From positions 21,926,117 through 21,990,116 of the forward strand of contig NC_061866.1 of the NCBI RefSeq assembly GCF_907164915.1: 64,000 bases of DNA. The letters are read 5' to 3'. The position numbers and the translations under genes were made by a program. This DNA is from Impatiens glandulifera. Its lineage: Eukaryota; Streptophyta; Magnoliopsida; Ericales; Balsaminaceae. Positions 33,740 to 44,829 of this stretch are shown piece by piece (the first letter of the stretch is position 1; each line of letters starts with the position of its first letter). The notes under the pieces are model-generated. The model was not told the origin of the DNA and ran no database searches. It saw only the letters and a list, made by a program, of their open reading frames with translations.

Positions 33740-36700
33740 ATGGATCTAAGCAAAGCTCCTTTCCAATGGATGTTGCAAGTTGACTTCGCGGATATTGATG
33801 AACACGCCAATGATAAAAACAAGGCTGTTCTTCAATCTTTACGAGATTCTGGGTTGGAGGAGTATTTATCTGGTCGGTTCATCATCTATCCGGCGGCGGT
33901 GACGGAGTTTCTGGCGACGGCGACGCTCACAAAGAGGAAGATCTCCGCCAACGTCAACGGGAAGAACATTCTGATCACCGAAGAGCTATTTGCTGAAGCT
34001 CTCGGTTTGCCCAACACAGGCCTGGATCTCAAAATTGATCTAACCGCTGTAGAATCAAACGCTGTCCGGTTGGTGATATCGTTTTCAGATCAGGATCTGG
34101 TAATCCACTCTAGCCGGAAGAATAAGCTAAAACCGGAATTCAGATGGTTGCTGAACGTCATCGCCCGATCACTTCAGGGAAGAGGAGGTAACTTTGACAA
34201 CCTGACAAAACTCAAACTCAAAATGCTGATGGCCATTGTCCGCGGTGACAAGGTGGACTGGGGATACGTTATTTTCGAAGAATTTTGCCAGATGGTGATT
34301 TAGAAGGATGGCCGGGTTCAGGCCTTCGCAATGCAGATCGTTAAAATCCTTAAGTTCCTTAATGTGGAATTGGGTGAAGGTGAACCGCTCCCAATCATCA
34401 ATATTCTCGACTCAGAGTCAATGATTGAGAAACCGGAGAAGGCGATCAAACCCAAGTCATCCAGAACAAAGTCGTCCAAAGGGACCGGTTCTTCCGCTCC
34501 GGCTGAAGAAGTAACCAAGCAAAAGAAACCGAAAAGAAAAGCGGTTGAAACCGAAGCCCCACAAGAACCGAAGGGGAGGAAGAAGGCGGCTGCAAGGAAG
34601 AGTTCCAACAAACCGGCGGACTCTGAGAAAACTCTTTCCTCGGATAATCCACCAGAAAGAACCGCAGACATCTTTCAACCTATTCCCATCAACACCGTTA
34701 TCCCTACCCCCGTTCCATCTAACTCACCAAGGCAAACCGAATCCTCGGGGAGCCAGAAAACCGAATCAGTGTCCAAGGAGGAAGCAGAGGTTAGTATTCA
34801 CTCTGAAACCTCCAAGTCACCAAGCAAACGAATTGAAGAGGTATTATCCGACGTGGGCTTAAACACCTCTAAAGCAATTGAGGATGTTATCCAAGACATT
34901 ACAAGGGAAACCGAGGACGATGTGTCAAGTCGTCGCAAATCAACTGATCAGGTTGAGATACCCAATCAGAATGCAGTACAACCGGTCGAAGAAACGGCCA
35001 AAACAGCAGACATTACACCTCCGGCTCAGGAGGGTAATCTTGAAGAACAGGAACCATCCGGTTCCGCAGGGGGCAAGACAGTTCCAGAAAACCAATCGGC
35101 TCAAGATGAACCATCTGACTTAGCACCAATACCTGAAGGTTTTGTTCAGGTCAACAAAGGCAAAGGGGTTCTTGTCGAAGATTCAACGGTAACAGGAAAG
35201 GGTACGCTGCAAACCGGTCCTCAACCAGAAGTCATAACCGGGGACGAGGTTCCATTTACCGCAGAATATGAAGATGAAGTTTTCGAGGAACTTCTCAAGG
35301 ACATGAACAAAGGTGCAAGTGATGCGATAGCTCCATATCTCATGTGGGTAAAGCTCCGGTGTGAAACAAAGATATCCGACATGGCTCCAGGATTGAGCGG
35401 CAACAAGCATTGGGACAGACTCATCAGGCTGGAAGAAAGGGCCCTTCAGTTAGCTCATACCAATCTTATCCAACTTGCCTTTAGCAAAACCGCAGTAATT
35501 CTTGAAAACGCTCGGTTATAAGCAGTGGAGAATGCATTTAAAGAAACTGAAGGAGCGACGCTAAATCCGATCGAAATGAGAATGTCCGAACGGTTCCATG
35601 CGGTGCGAGAAAAACTCGTACAAAATCTCGACCATCTTGATATGCAATGGAGGAAAGGTTGCCGAAGCCAACTCAATAATGCCGATATACATCAAAGTAA
35701 GCCATTCTATGTAATCGGGGAATCATCTACAACAGCGGAGAACCTGGAACAAGAATCTTCTCAAACTGCTCCGGAAATCGATCAAATGAAGCAGGCGGTG
35801 ATTGATACCATTGATTCATGTCTTGGAATCTACAAAACCGCAACCGATGAGAGGATTGCAACGGCTGAAGCTAATCTGTCAAACACTATACGGGGATCTG
35901 TACAAACCGAAATCGCAAACACCGTCCAAACATCTATCAGGTCCATGATAGATGCGGCTGTGCAAACCTCAGTTAAATCCTTGATCGCCGAGTAAATCCA
36001 AACCGCAACCGCTCCATTATTAGACATGCTGCAGGCAATGGCCATTCAAATTGGAGAGTTGTCCAAAATCCAAGTCAGCACGACTCAAACACAAATCGAG
36101 TCTGATGCTGAAACCGCTAAGAGGCTGCAAGAAGAAGAAATGGAAAGGGAACGGGTGCAGAAGGAGATTGAGGACAAAGATTATGAGCTTGCCCAAAAGT
36201 GCAACGAGGAGGAGCAGGCAGGCATCCAGGAACTCCCACCGGCTCAACCGTCCCATTCAATGAACACAAGGAATAAGAAGAAGCGGAGCGCGGTTGCGAA
36301 AGTAATCAAGCGGAGCGCGGTTGCGAAAGTAATCAAGCGGGCAGAACAAAGAGCAGTTGTACCAGTCGTGGTGAATGCGCAACCTCTTGAAGAAGAAGAA
36401 GAAGAGGACACTGAAGAACTTAACCAACGGAAGAGAAGGGCAATTGAAGGCTCAACCGCAAATCCCAGACCAATCATTGCTCCGCCGCCTCCTCCACCAA
36501 AACCAGTTTGTGCCGGTTTTGGATTTAGCAAAAAGACTACCGGTCACTCAAGTGTATGGGCCGGAGTGTTAATTGACGCTGAAAGACGCGACAGGGAATG
36601 GAAGAAAAGGGAAGAGGAAGAAAGAAGACGGCGTGAAAAAAAACTGGAGAAAGATCTTGAAAAGGGGGGGGGTCATCCAAGCCTTAGTCTTTTCACTTAT

Positions 36701-36826
36701 TTTCTTCAAAACAATTTATGTCTAACTATGTTTCAGAACTTGGTTATTTTATTATACTTTTCTGATAGTTTCCACACATTGTTTTTGAAATTCAAACACA
36801 TGTTTTTGAAACAATCAAAACGCTAA
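33740..36826 (+). pseudogene. Accessory ORF 3 of element B, long form with three in-frame stops
   Basis: One frame of about 1,028 codons broken by TAG 34301, TAA 35519 and TAA 35993. The N-terminal ~190 residues are the shared domain (SGLEEYL, VTEFLATA, VDWGYVIFEEF). The rest is unlike ORFs 1 and 2: a Ser/Pro/Glu/Lys-rich stretch, Gln/Thr-rich helices (TVQTSIRSMIDAAVQTSVKS), a coiled coil (ETAKRLQEEEMERERVQKE), a basic NLS-like segment with a tandem KRSAVAKVI repeat, poly-Glu, poly-Pro (PPPPPPKP), and a charged tail after SSVWAGVLIDAERRDREW. The tail is conserved in element A (23361-23518), which shows the long form is not peculiar to B. A 9-G run near 36664-36672 probably shifts the last codons. 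Role unknown; structural or nuclear roles are only guesses. Confidence 0.75.
36281..36334 (+). repeat. 27-bp exact tandem duplication in accessory ORF 3
   Basis: Two identical in-frame copies of a 27-bp unit (36281-36307, 36308-36334) encode a repeated, basic KRSAVAKVI segment. Exact identity suggests a recent slippage event. Confidence 0.85.
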
Positions 36827-36884
36827 ACAAGATTTTTGAAACCGGACACACATTACAAGTTTTGAATATTTATTCTAAATAATC

Positions 36885-36898
36885 AAAAAGGGAGAAAT
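36885..36898 (+). other. Polypurine tract of element B
   Basis: AAAAAGGGAGAAAT directly abuts the 3' LTR start at 36899; it would prime plus-strand synthesis. Only one copy is present here, unlike element A. Confidence 0.85.
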
Positions 36899-38116
36899 TG
36901 ATAGAAAAAATAAGTAAGTTAATTTTGTGGAACCGGCCAGATGAACTAAACAGTTGTTAACTTTCATGTGCAGATACAGACCAAAACCGTATGAACCGGT
37001 TGGGGCATCATAAAACTGGTTGCTGCTATACTTTAAAGAAATTAGTTCCAAGTGATCAAGTTAAAGATCAGAGGAACCGGTTTTCACTTTCTCAAGCGAC
37101 CGGTCAGCAAAGACAAAAGCTTACATACCAGCCGGATCATACTGCACAAGACACAAAACCGGAAGATTCAAACTTCAAGAGTGACGTACCATGACGAAAG
37201 AAACGTGTCTTGAAAGAATAAAAGAAGATCAGATCCGATCGGAAGCATGCGAGGAAAGCAATTATGCTTTATTGATCTGAAGTTGACAACCTGAGGTGGA
37301 TGTCCAACACGTGTCCAAATCTGAAAACCGATTATGTCATCTTCTGCTCAGAGCTGCCTGCATGACTGCCAAGTGTTGAGGAAGGTGAAGCGTGCAAGCA
37401 ACCTCTCTGCACCGGCGTGATAACGATCAACCAATCCAAAGGAGAGAGAAGAAAATGACCGTTGGCTCTTCTCAGCTATAAAAGGAAGACGAAACGTCTT
37501 TATTAAATGCAGTTGTGAAGTTACAGATTGCGAATCATAGAAGCATTAAGTTAGAGAGATAAACTGTTACGATCAAAACCGGTGTGTCTAAAACCGGAAG
37601 CTTTTTGTATCGTGTTGTGTTAAGTTGTTGTATTACATCAAAGTGTGAGTTGGTGTAACCGGCGAGTAGCGAAGTTGGGCTCGACCGACAGTGTTGTTGT
37701 AACTATAAAAGTTAGTGGAGATCCTTCTCATAACCTGAGAAGAAGGGGTGACGTAGGAGAGTTTGCTCCGAACATCCATAAAAATCCTTGTCTCGTGTTC
37801 TTTCTTTCGCTTTCATTATTTACTTACTTAGCTTAATCTCAAACCAAATTAATCATACTCCCTAAACCGGTCACTCATATCCATAAAACCGACTCCTTCT
37901 AAAACACCATCTAAAGTCGCTTACGTTGCTTCAACCTGAAATAGACATTTCCGCCCTTGAACCCGGTTCAAGAGTCTGTGACAGTTTGTGTAGTGCTGAG
38001 AACGGTTATAGTCTCTAACCGGACTATCACCAAAGTGTTGTGTGTGTTGTGTAAGCGGCCACCCTTCTTGAAACCGGAAACACCCCGGTCCTCCAAGGGC
38101 ATCCCCGATCCTAACA
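36899..38116 (+). repeat. Element B 3' LTR
   Basis: 1218 bp, the same length as the 5' copy, ending CCGATCCTAACA. The conserved block lies at 37717-37785. Most of the roughly 20 differences from the 5' LTR are C/T or G/A changes. Confidence 0.93.
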
Positions 38117-38121
38117 GCAAT

Positions 38122-38969
38122 GATGCTTTATTGATCTAAAGTTGACAACCTGAGGTGCATGTCCAACACGTGTCCAAATCTGAAAACCGATTATGTCATC
38201 TTACACTTAGAGCTGCCTGCATGACTGCCAAGTGTTGAGGAAGGTGAAGCGTGCAAGCAACTTTTCTGCACCGGCGTGATAATGATCAACCAATCCAAAG
38301 GAGAGAGAAGAAAATGACTGTTGGCTCTTCTCAGCTATAAAAGGAAGATGAAACGTCTTCATTTAACGCAAGTTACAGATTACGAAAAACGAATCATAAA
38401 AGCATTAAGTTAGAGAGATAAACTCTGATATTCTAAACCGGTGTGTCCAAAACCGGAAGCTCTCTGTGTGTGTTTGTGTTGAGTTATTGTATTACATCAA
38501 AGAGTGAGTTGGTGTAACCGGCGAGTAGCGAAGTTGGGCTCGACCGGCAGTATTGTTGTAACTATAAAAGTTAGTGGAGATCCTTCTCATAACCTGAGAA
38601 GAAGGAGTGACGTAGGAGGGTTTGCTCCGAACATCCATAAAAACCTTGTCTCGTGTTCTTTCTTTCGCTTTCATTTCTTGCTTACTTAACCTAACCTCAA
38701 ACCAATCGTACTCCGAAAAACCGGTCCAATCATATCTATAAAACCGACTCCTCCTAAAACATCATCTAGAGTCGCATACGTTGCTTCAACCTGAAACAGA
38801 TATTTCCGCCCTTAAACCCGGTTCAAGAGTCTGTAACAGTTTGTGTAGTGCTGAGAACGGTTATAGTCTCTAACCGGACTATCACCAAAGTGTTGTGTGT
38901 GTTGTAAGAGGCCACCCTTTCCAAAACCGGAAACACCCCGGTCCTCCAAGGGCGTCCCCGATCCTAACA
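38122..38969 (+). repeat. Element A 3' LTR, right part
   Basis: It resumes the LTR interrupted at 24254 and ends CCGATCCTAACA, followed by the AATAA duplication. The conserved block lies at 38576-38643. With 23892-24254 it gives 1211 bp, matching the 5' copy. Confidence 0.92.
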
Positions 38970-39685
38970 AATAATGATATATATAGATGTGTTGGGTCAA
39001 ATCAAATTGACTAAAATAAACTAAGGAAATAAGTTTATTTAATTCTAGCATTATCTTGATGATTTATGTTAAACTTAGTTATGATCAAGCTTGCAAAAAT
39101 TGAGGGAAAATTTGTTTTTTAAAAATAACTAGACAGATGTGTGTAGACGGATGTCTCAATCAGTCTAATAGAGTAGTCGTCTAAAGAAAATACCTACTTA
39201 GACGTATACTTGTTGAAACAACTTGTGCTTTTAGGTTGGCTAGACGTTTATGTATTTAGAAGACATCTGTTAGACGTCTATGAGATAAGCGTACTTAGAC
39301 GCACACGTCTAAACAAACGTCTACCTAACTTAGACGCAAGGAATGCAGATAAAAAATTAGACGTCTAACTACGTGTGTCTTTAGACTTCTCATCTTCAGA
39401 CGAGTGGGACAACTATCCACCGCTACATGAGCTGTCTATGTACGCTTCCCGCCAAAAATTGAACAGTCATTTTTCTAATAACTTGAAGTTACATGTCTCT
39501 CAATGTTAAAAATATGACTAAAATTTCTGACGACCCTTCACTTCATGCCTTATCATTAATGATAAACTTTTATGATCATCTTTAAATGCTGCATTTTTAT
39601 TGATGAGTCTCTTGGGAACAAGTTTTTATATTTTTGACGGTTTATCTACTCATTGATCTTTAATAGTCGTGCGTCTGTCTCTCTC

Positions 39686-39693
39686 TATAAAAG
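39686..39693 (+). promoter_or_regulatory. TATA box of the element C accessory ORF
   Basis: TATAAAAG, 128 bp before the ATG at 39814. Confidence 0.5.
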
Positions 39694-39813
39694 TAATGTT
39701 CATATTTGAAGAAATTTAATATCCCTCTTGTGAATCTTTGCCTTCTCTCTCTAAGAAAACTTCTTGTGTCTCTTAGTAGTTTGAATCCCAAGCTCTCCCA
39801 ACACTAAATCGGA

Positions 39814-40505
39814 ATGGACTCTCTCGTAGAAAACTCTCTTCAAATAGAATTTACATTTGTCTCTTCTATAGTGATTCCAGAAATGGTCACTATGTTCAAA
39901 TCTCTAAAAATTCTGGGTTGAAGAAGTTTCTAGGCATTCATTGTATTTTTCACGAACAGGTGGTTCGTGAATTCTTCAAGACTGCAGGATTCTTCAACAA
40001 TAAGTTCATCCGTACAAAAATCCACGGTAAAAGTATCTATTTCAGCGAGGAAACATTCGCCCTTTTCTTCAAGCTTCCATCGGAAGGGATATCTGAGTTT
40101 CCTTTCTCCTCTAATGAAGTTCTATCTGAGATGAAACTCATCTTCTTAGACAACTCTTTAGAAGGGCATCTCATCCCTGTTGAAACTCACGGGAAGAACT
40201 CATGCCTAAAAGTTGTGTTCGCCCTACTCAACAACATCATCTTAAAGTCCCTTCTGGCTAAGGGATCCTTCTATACCTACTGCAAAAAGGCATTTGAAAT
40301 AATGGTTACTATAACCAGGGGTGTAGCCATCAACTGGTCAAAGATTTTATTCAACAACTTGGCGAAGATGATCTCTTATCCAAAGAAACCATTTGGGTAT
40401 GCTGCTCCTCTCAACATGCTCCTCTACTATCTCATCACCCATATTGGACATAATTTCCACTTCAAACCTTCCAAAGTCCTGAACAACCAAAGCGGTCTTG
40501 ACTAA
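39814..40505 (+). pseudogene. Accessory ORF of element C (one frameshift)
   Basis: It starts MDSLVENSLQIEF and shifts frame at a run of A near 39906-39910, after which the family motifs follow: GLKKFLG, VVREFFKTAGFF, IHGKSIYFSEETFALFFKLP and INWSKILFNNLAKMI. It ends at 40505 without the long charged extension seen in element B ORF 3. About 230 codons. It belongs to the same family as the B ORFs although the LTR families differ, so the gene is shared across Sirevirus families. Confidence 0.8.
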
Positions 40506-40814
40506 GTTCTTATGGTAGGAAGATTGATGCTGAAAAGAAGAAATTGGGCGCTCCTAAGAGCTCAAAGAGCATATTAGGACTTTGTTACTCCCGATGATGT
40601 TAAAAAGGGGGAAAATAAGTGGCCTAAGGCCAAGGGGAAATCAAGGGTAGAAAGGAATAGGAAAAGAAAGACCCAATTTTTTTTAGTTTTTGGGCAATCT
40701 CTATTAAGTTGTTTATCCTCACCAAATGTTTAGCAATTATACATATATGAACTTTTGCTGTCTATCGATTGTGTCTATTTTTCCTAAATATTTTAACTAA
40801 GTTTCAACATAATC

Positions 40815-40828
40815 AAAAAGGGGGAAAT
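40815..40828 (+). other. Polypurine tract of element C
   Basis: AAAAAGGGGGAAAT directly before the LTR at 40829. A similar tract, TTAAAAAGGGGGAAAA, stands about 210 bp upstream near 40600, so the PPT is duplicated, as in A. Confidence 0.8.
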
Positions 40829-42535
40829 TGTTGGGTCAAATTATTTTGGCTAAAATAAATTAGAGAATAAGCTTATTTTATGTTGACTTTATTTTGATGA
40901 TCTTTGTTAAAACTTAGTTGTGAATAAAACTAAGTTGTCTATTTGTTTTGTGTAGGTGCATATATAAGACTATGCTACTTTAGACGTGGTCTAAAGTAGG
41001 TTATCTTAGACGTCATACACAGTTAAACGTGGAATTCTAACTCCTTTAGACGAGGTCTAAAGGGAAACATAGTTAGACGTGTACGTCTAACTCCTTTAGA
41101 CGAGGTCTAAAAGGATGCGTAGTTAGACGAGGACGTCTAACTCCTTTAGACGCGGTCTAAAGGGAAACGTAGTTAGACGGGTACGTCAAACTCCTTTAGA
41201 AGAGGTCTAAAGGGAAGCGTAGTTAGACGGGTACGTCTAACTCCTTTATATGAGGTTTAAAGGGAAGCGTAGTTAGACTGGTACGTCTAACTACTTTAGA
41301 CGAGGTCTAAAGGGAAGCGTAGTTAGACGGGTACGTTTAACTCCTTTAGACAAGGTCTAAAGGGAAGCTTAGTTAGACGGGTACGTCTAACTCCTTTAGA
41401 CAAGGTCTAAAGGGAAACATAGTTAGACGGGTACGTATAACTCCTTTAGATGAGGTCTAAAAGGATGCGTAGTTAGACGGGTACGTCTAACTCCTGTAGA
41501 CGAAGTCTAAAGGGATGCGTAGTTAGACTAGTACATCTAACTCCTTAAGACGAGGTCTAAAGAGATGTGTAGTTAGATGAGTACGTCTAACTCCTTTACA
41601 GGCGGTCTAAAGGGAAGCGTAGTTAGACGAGGACGTCTAACTCCTTTAGACGCGGTCTAAAGGAGCACGTCTAATGCCTTGCTTTAGAAGCCGTCTGAAG
41701 AAAGCATACGTTTAACAACGATAAAATAGATGTCTACTACTCCTACCCCACTCACTTCTATGTAGTCTGACAAGCTAGCTAATTATATCAAATGAATGAT
41801 CGCCACGTACGCAAATATCTTTCCAACTGCCTTCTAGTACATGAAAATATTAGAGGATATTTCGCAAACTACCTGTTCAGTACTTCCACGATCCAATTGC
41901 TCAGTGTATACTGTACTTTAGTACTATAGGCGGTCGTCCAACGGACACATGCCACGTGTCCATAAAGAAGATTAGACCGTTGGTGTCCTTCTACTACAAA
42001 TATATGCTCAATGACAACGGACGAATCACTAATTTGAGAACCAGATACCAACTTACTAACTTGAACACTTGCTCACTCGATTGCCTTACAATCTTACTCT
42101 TGCTCTTGCTCTTACTGACTTCTTACATCCTTCAAGATCAAGAGAGAATATCAATTACTGTCTAGATGTGAGAACATTGTAAGTTGAACTGAGGTTTATT
42201 GTTCAACAGAGAGTTAGCAAGCACAATGAGTTGTATTTGATTCAAAGTACTTAGTGGATATCCTTTCGGTTGTGGAAGAAGGGGTGATGTAAGAGTTTTA
42301 TCTCCGAACATCCATAAAACTCCTTGTGTTTTTTACTTTCTTCCTTTTACATTCGGTTGTTCAAAGCTTCAAATTCGACGAACACTTTCGCACTTGAATC
42401 TGTTTCAAAAGTTTGGAGGATTTGAGAATAATAGAAATAGATACTAATCCCTCACAGGATTATTATCGAAGAGTTTATCGTAAGCTTCTAACAATAGTCA
42501 CACCCTAGTCTCTATTGGCAACACCGATCCTATCA
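40829..42535 (+). repeat. Element C 3' LTR
   Basis: TGTTGGGTCAAAT to CCGATCCTATCA, about 1707 bp. It contains the 50-bp palindromic array (about 40970-41690) and the conserved hairpin/GGGGTGATGTAAGAG block at 42256-42320. It abuts the truncated gypsy LTR at 42537. Confidence 0.82.
40970..41690. repeat. 50-bp tandem array of TTAGAC palindromes in the C LTR
   Basis: About 14 units with a 50-bp period. Each holds two inverted repeats: TTAGACGAGGTCTAA and TTAGACGGGTACGTCTAA. Some units have single-base decay. Confidence 0.92.
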
Positions 42536-42536
42536 G

Positions 42537-44520
42537 GGAGGCTCGTTCCCAGGTTTAGGTTTCTTCGGTCGTGGACCTAGGAGGCTTGCTTCTATGTTAG
42601 ACTTCTCGGTCCGAGGTTAGAAACCTCAGTTGGATTCATCCATCCTTTCTCAATAACACCGGTCCTCGATCTCGGTCCTAACTAAAGAACATCAGTCTTT
42701 GGTCTCGGTCCGGACCGAAGATCCTCGGTCACGGTCCTAAATGACTCGGTCATCGAGAATTGAGTGTTCTTGATTTGGTCAAGAATTAGATGCAATTACT
42801 TTTGATACAGATCATAGAATCATGATCTGTAAGTTGTAGATGATTCATATGAATATGGATAAAAAAGTCCTAACCCTAATCAAGATCAATCGATCTTTAC
42901 AAAGATAAATTTTTAAAAACCATATTTAGGTCAAATTTTGGGATCTTTTAAATTAGACCATTTCAAGGTCTTATTTTTGTTCCATTAGCTTTGAAATGTT
43001 GAACACAACCAAAACAAGAACATCATTACATCAATACAATAATTTTGAAGATGAAATCCTAATTCAAAATTTTCAAAAATACAGTTGAATCAAACATGAT
43101 CAAAATAATGTTATAGTGATATGAAAATCATCCCAATATGTTTACAAACATGTTTAACAACAATTTAATAAAAAAAAATTAAAACTCAAGAACATGAATT
43201 TTAAAAAAACCAGTTTTCAATTCAAATTTTCATTTATTTAGTTTTTGTTTGATTTGATCTAATCTCTTTCAACAGAAAGTTCATATAACATTTAGGGATT
43301 GATTCTAAACAAACAAACCACATAATTAAATCATAGTACATATCAAACTAATCAAACTTGGAAAAATTTATTTTTCAATCACAAATTGAATTTTAAAATT
43401 TCTAGGTGCATACCAATGATTGGAGAACACTCCAAAGTGTTGTTGAAAGCTTTCCAAAAGCCTAGATCAAAGATTTGATTACCGGAGAAGGTTTTCACAA
43501 AAACCACTTTTTGGCAAAATCTGAATTCTTTTATTTGTAGTGTAATATGGATTGATTGTTTAATGCTTTGATAGAGAAATACTTAGAGGGTATTTATAGT
43601 AGCTTTAAGTTGGTTGAGGAGGAGCAATTCAAGTCCATTTTGATGTTCGAAAGTTCTATCCCTAGTTCTAGGGTAAGATAAGGTAAATAGGCTTAGGACT
43701 ATTGTAGGCGAGGATAAGACGAACATGTAGGAAAAAAACCGAGGGAATAAGGTGGAGAAATGTCAGGGTTATCCCTTTAGGAAGAATCGCCACCGATTAG
43801 TCATGATTCTGGAGAGCGCCCCGTTCTAGCGAAGACGATAAGTCAAAACGATGTCGTTTCTATTATTGATCGCGCCATTGGGCAATCCGTTAGAGGTTCT
43901 TCTACGTTCGAGCGATTGGGCTAATGGGGTTAGCCATCCCGTTAGTTGATTCTATCCGGCTCGGGTGCGCATTCGTTCCGTTGCAGCGGGCTGCGTGGAT
44001 GATTCATGAGTGTTGGATGAAAATCCAGCACTGATTCGTTGATCCGCGTTCATTGCTGCAACCAATTTTCCTAGTTTCGGCTACACTAGATCATCTGTTT
44101 ATTTTATAATAAAAGGATTATTTAAAATTGAATTTTAATCCCTTTCTTGCATTTTTCTTCACCAAAAATTCCACAATATTATTGCTGGAAACATAATAAA
44201 AATTATGTTAATTATTTTTATTTTTGGGTATTTATTTAATTGTTTTAAACCATAAATTATACATAGTTGATGTTTAAAAATCATAATTAAATAATTTTAA
44301 CCCCTTCTTGGGTTTAGTTTGGGTAAAATAAATATAATATTTTAACCTCAAATTATTTTTGAATTTTTATTTAATTTTCATAATTATGATTTAATTATCA
44401 TAATAATTAGCCCTAATTTAATTTTTAATCTCTTTTTAGGTTATTTTGAATTTAAAAATTCAAAATATTATTTTGATATTATTAAAAATAATAATATTAT
44501 TTTTAAATTAGTATAGGTCA
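42537..44520. mobile_element. Second, left-truncated copy of the gypsy LTR
   Basis: It aligns with about 15690-17699 along its length, including TTGATACAGATCATAGAATC and the GGTATTTATAGTAGCTTTA stretch, and ends ATAGGTCA at 44520. The left end is lost at the junction with element C. Non-coding. Confidence 0.8.
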
Positions 44521-44829
44521 AATTTTATGCTTAACGATTTAAACGACACATTTTCTAAATTCTAACCTATCCTAATTCAGACGTTAATATAAATATAATT
44601 ATTACTATTTATCCAAAAATATAGTGTTCACAAATTATACCATGATGCATAGATTAAGTATCCAAATATATTTTTTGAATGATGAATTATTGATAATCTA
44701 TAATAAAAAAATCTTGTCCACAAAATATAGGAGTATGTAAAAAATATATTCAATTAGTTACATCAAATTCCTTAGTAAAATAAAGTAAACAAAAAGATTG
44801 GTGTATACAAAAGTATATCAGATATTATT
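44521..44829. other. AT-rich, nothing recognised
   Basis: No reading frame, repeat terminus or RNA gene seen. Confidence 0.4.

Larger units (their letters stand above)
24255..38116 (+). mobile_element. Element B: nearly complete Sirevirus with three accessory ORFs
   Basis: A 13.9-kb Ty1/copia element nested in A's 3' LTR with GCAAT duplicated on both sides (24250-24254, 38117-38121). Both LTRs are 1218 bp and differ at roughly 20 positions by eye, so it is young but younger than A only by a little. Layout: LTR, PBS, gag, pol, about 0.7 kb spacer, accessory ORFs 1-3, PPT, LTR. The RT type ([22 protein letters not shown]), large size and extra genes after pol fit the SIRE lineage. Gag is too damaged for autonomy. 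Confidence 0.93.
18662..38969 (+). mobile_element. Element A: Ty1/copia Sirevirus, interrupted by element B and by gaps
   Basis: TG...CA termini with target duplication AATAA at 18657-18661 and 38970-38974. Order: 5' LTR, PBS for initiator tRNA-Met, gag, start of pol, two gaps, the tail of an accessory ORF, PPT repeats, then a 3' LTR split by element B (24255-38116). The two LTR copies differ at roughly 25 of 1212 positions by eye. Against B, several kilobases of pol and accessory genes are missing and must lie in the nominal gaps or have been lost. Confidence 0.88.
38990..42535 (+). mobile_element. Element C: deleted Sirevirus carrying only an accessory ORF
   Basis: It starts TGTTGGGTCAAAT, like the 3' LTR at 40829, but has no PBS, gag or pol. 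The first ~450 bp resemble a diverged LTR head with scattered TTAGACG motifs. It then goes directly into the promoter and accessory ORF, a PPT and a full 3' LTR. The flanks AGATG and GGGAG do not match, so it is a deletion or recombination product, not a clean insertion. Confidence 0.65.

Noticed and set aside
40970..41690. CRISPR-like array
   Set aside because: The units are contiguous without unique spacers and lie in a plant LTR.
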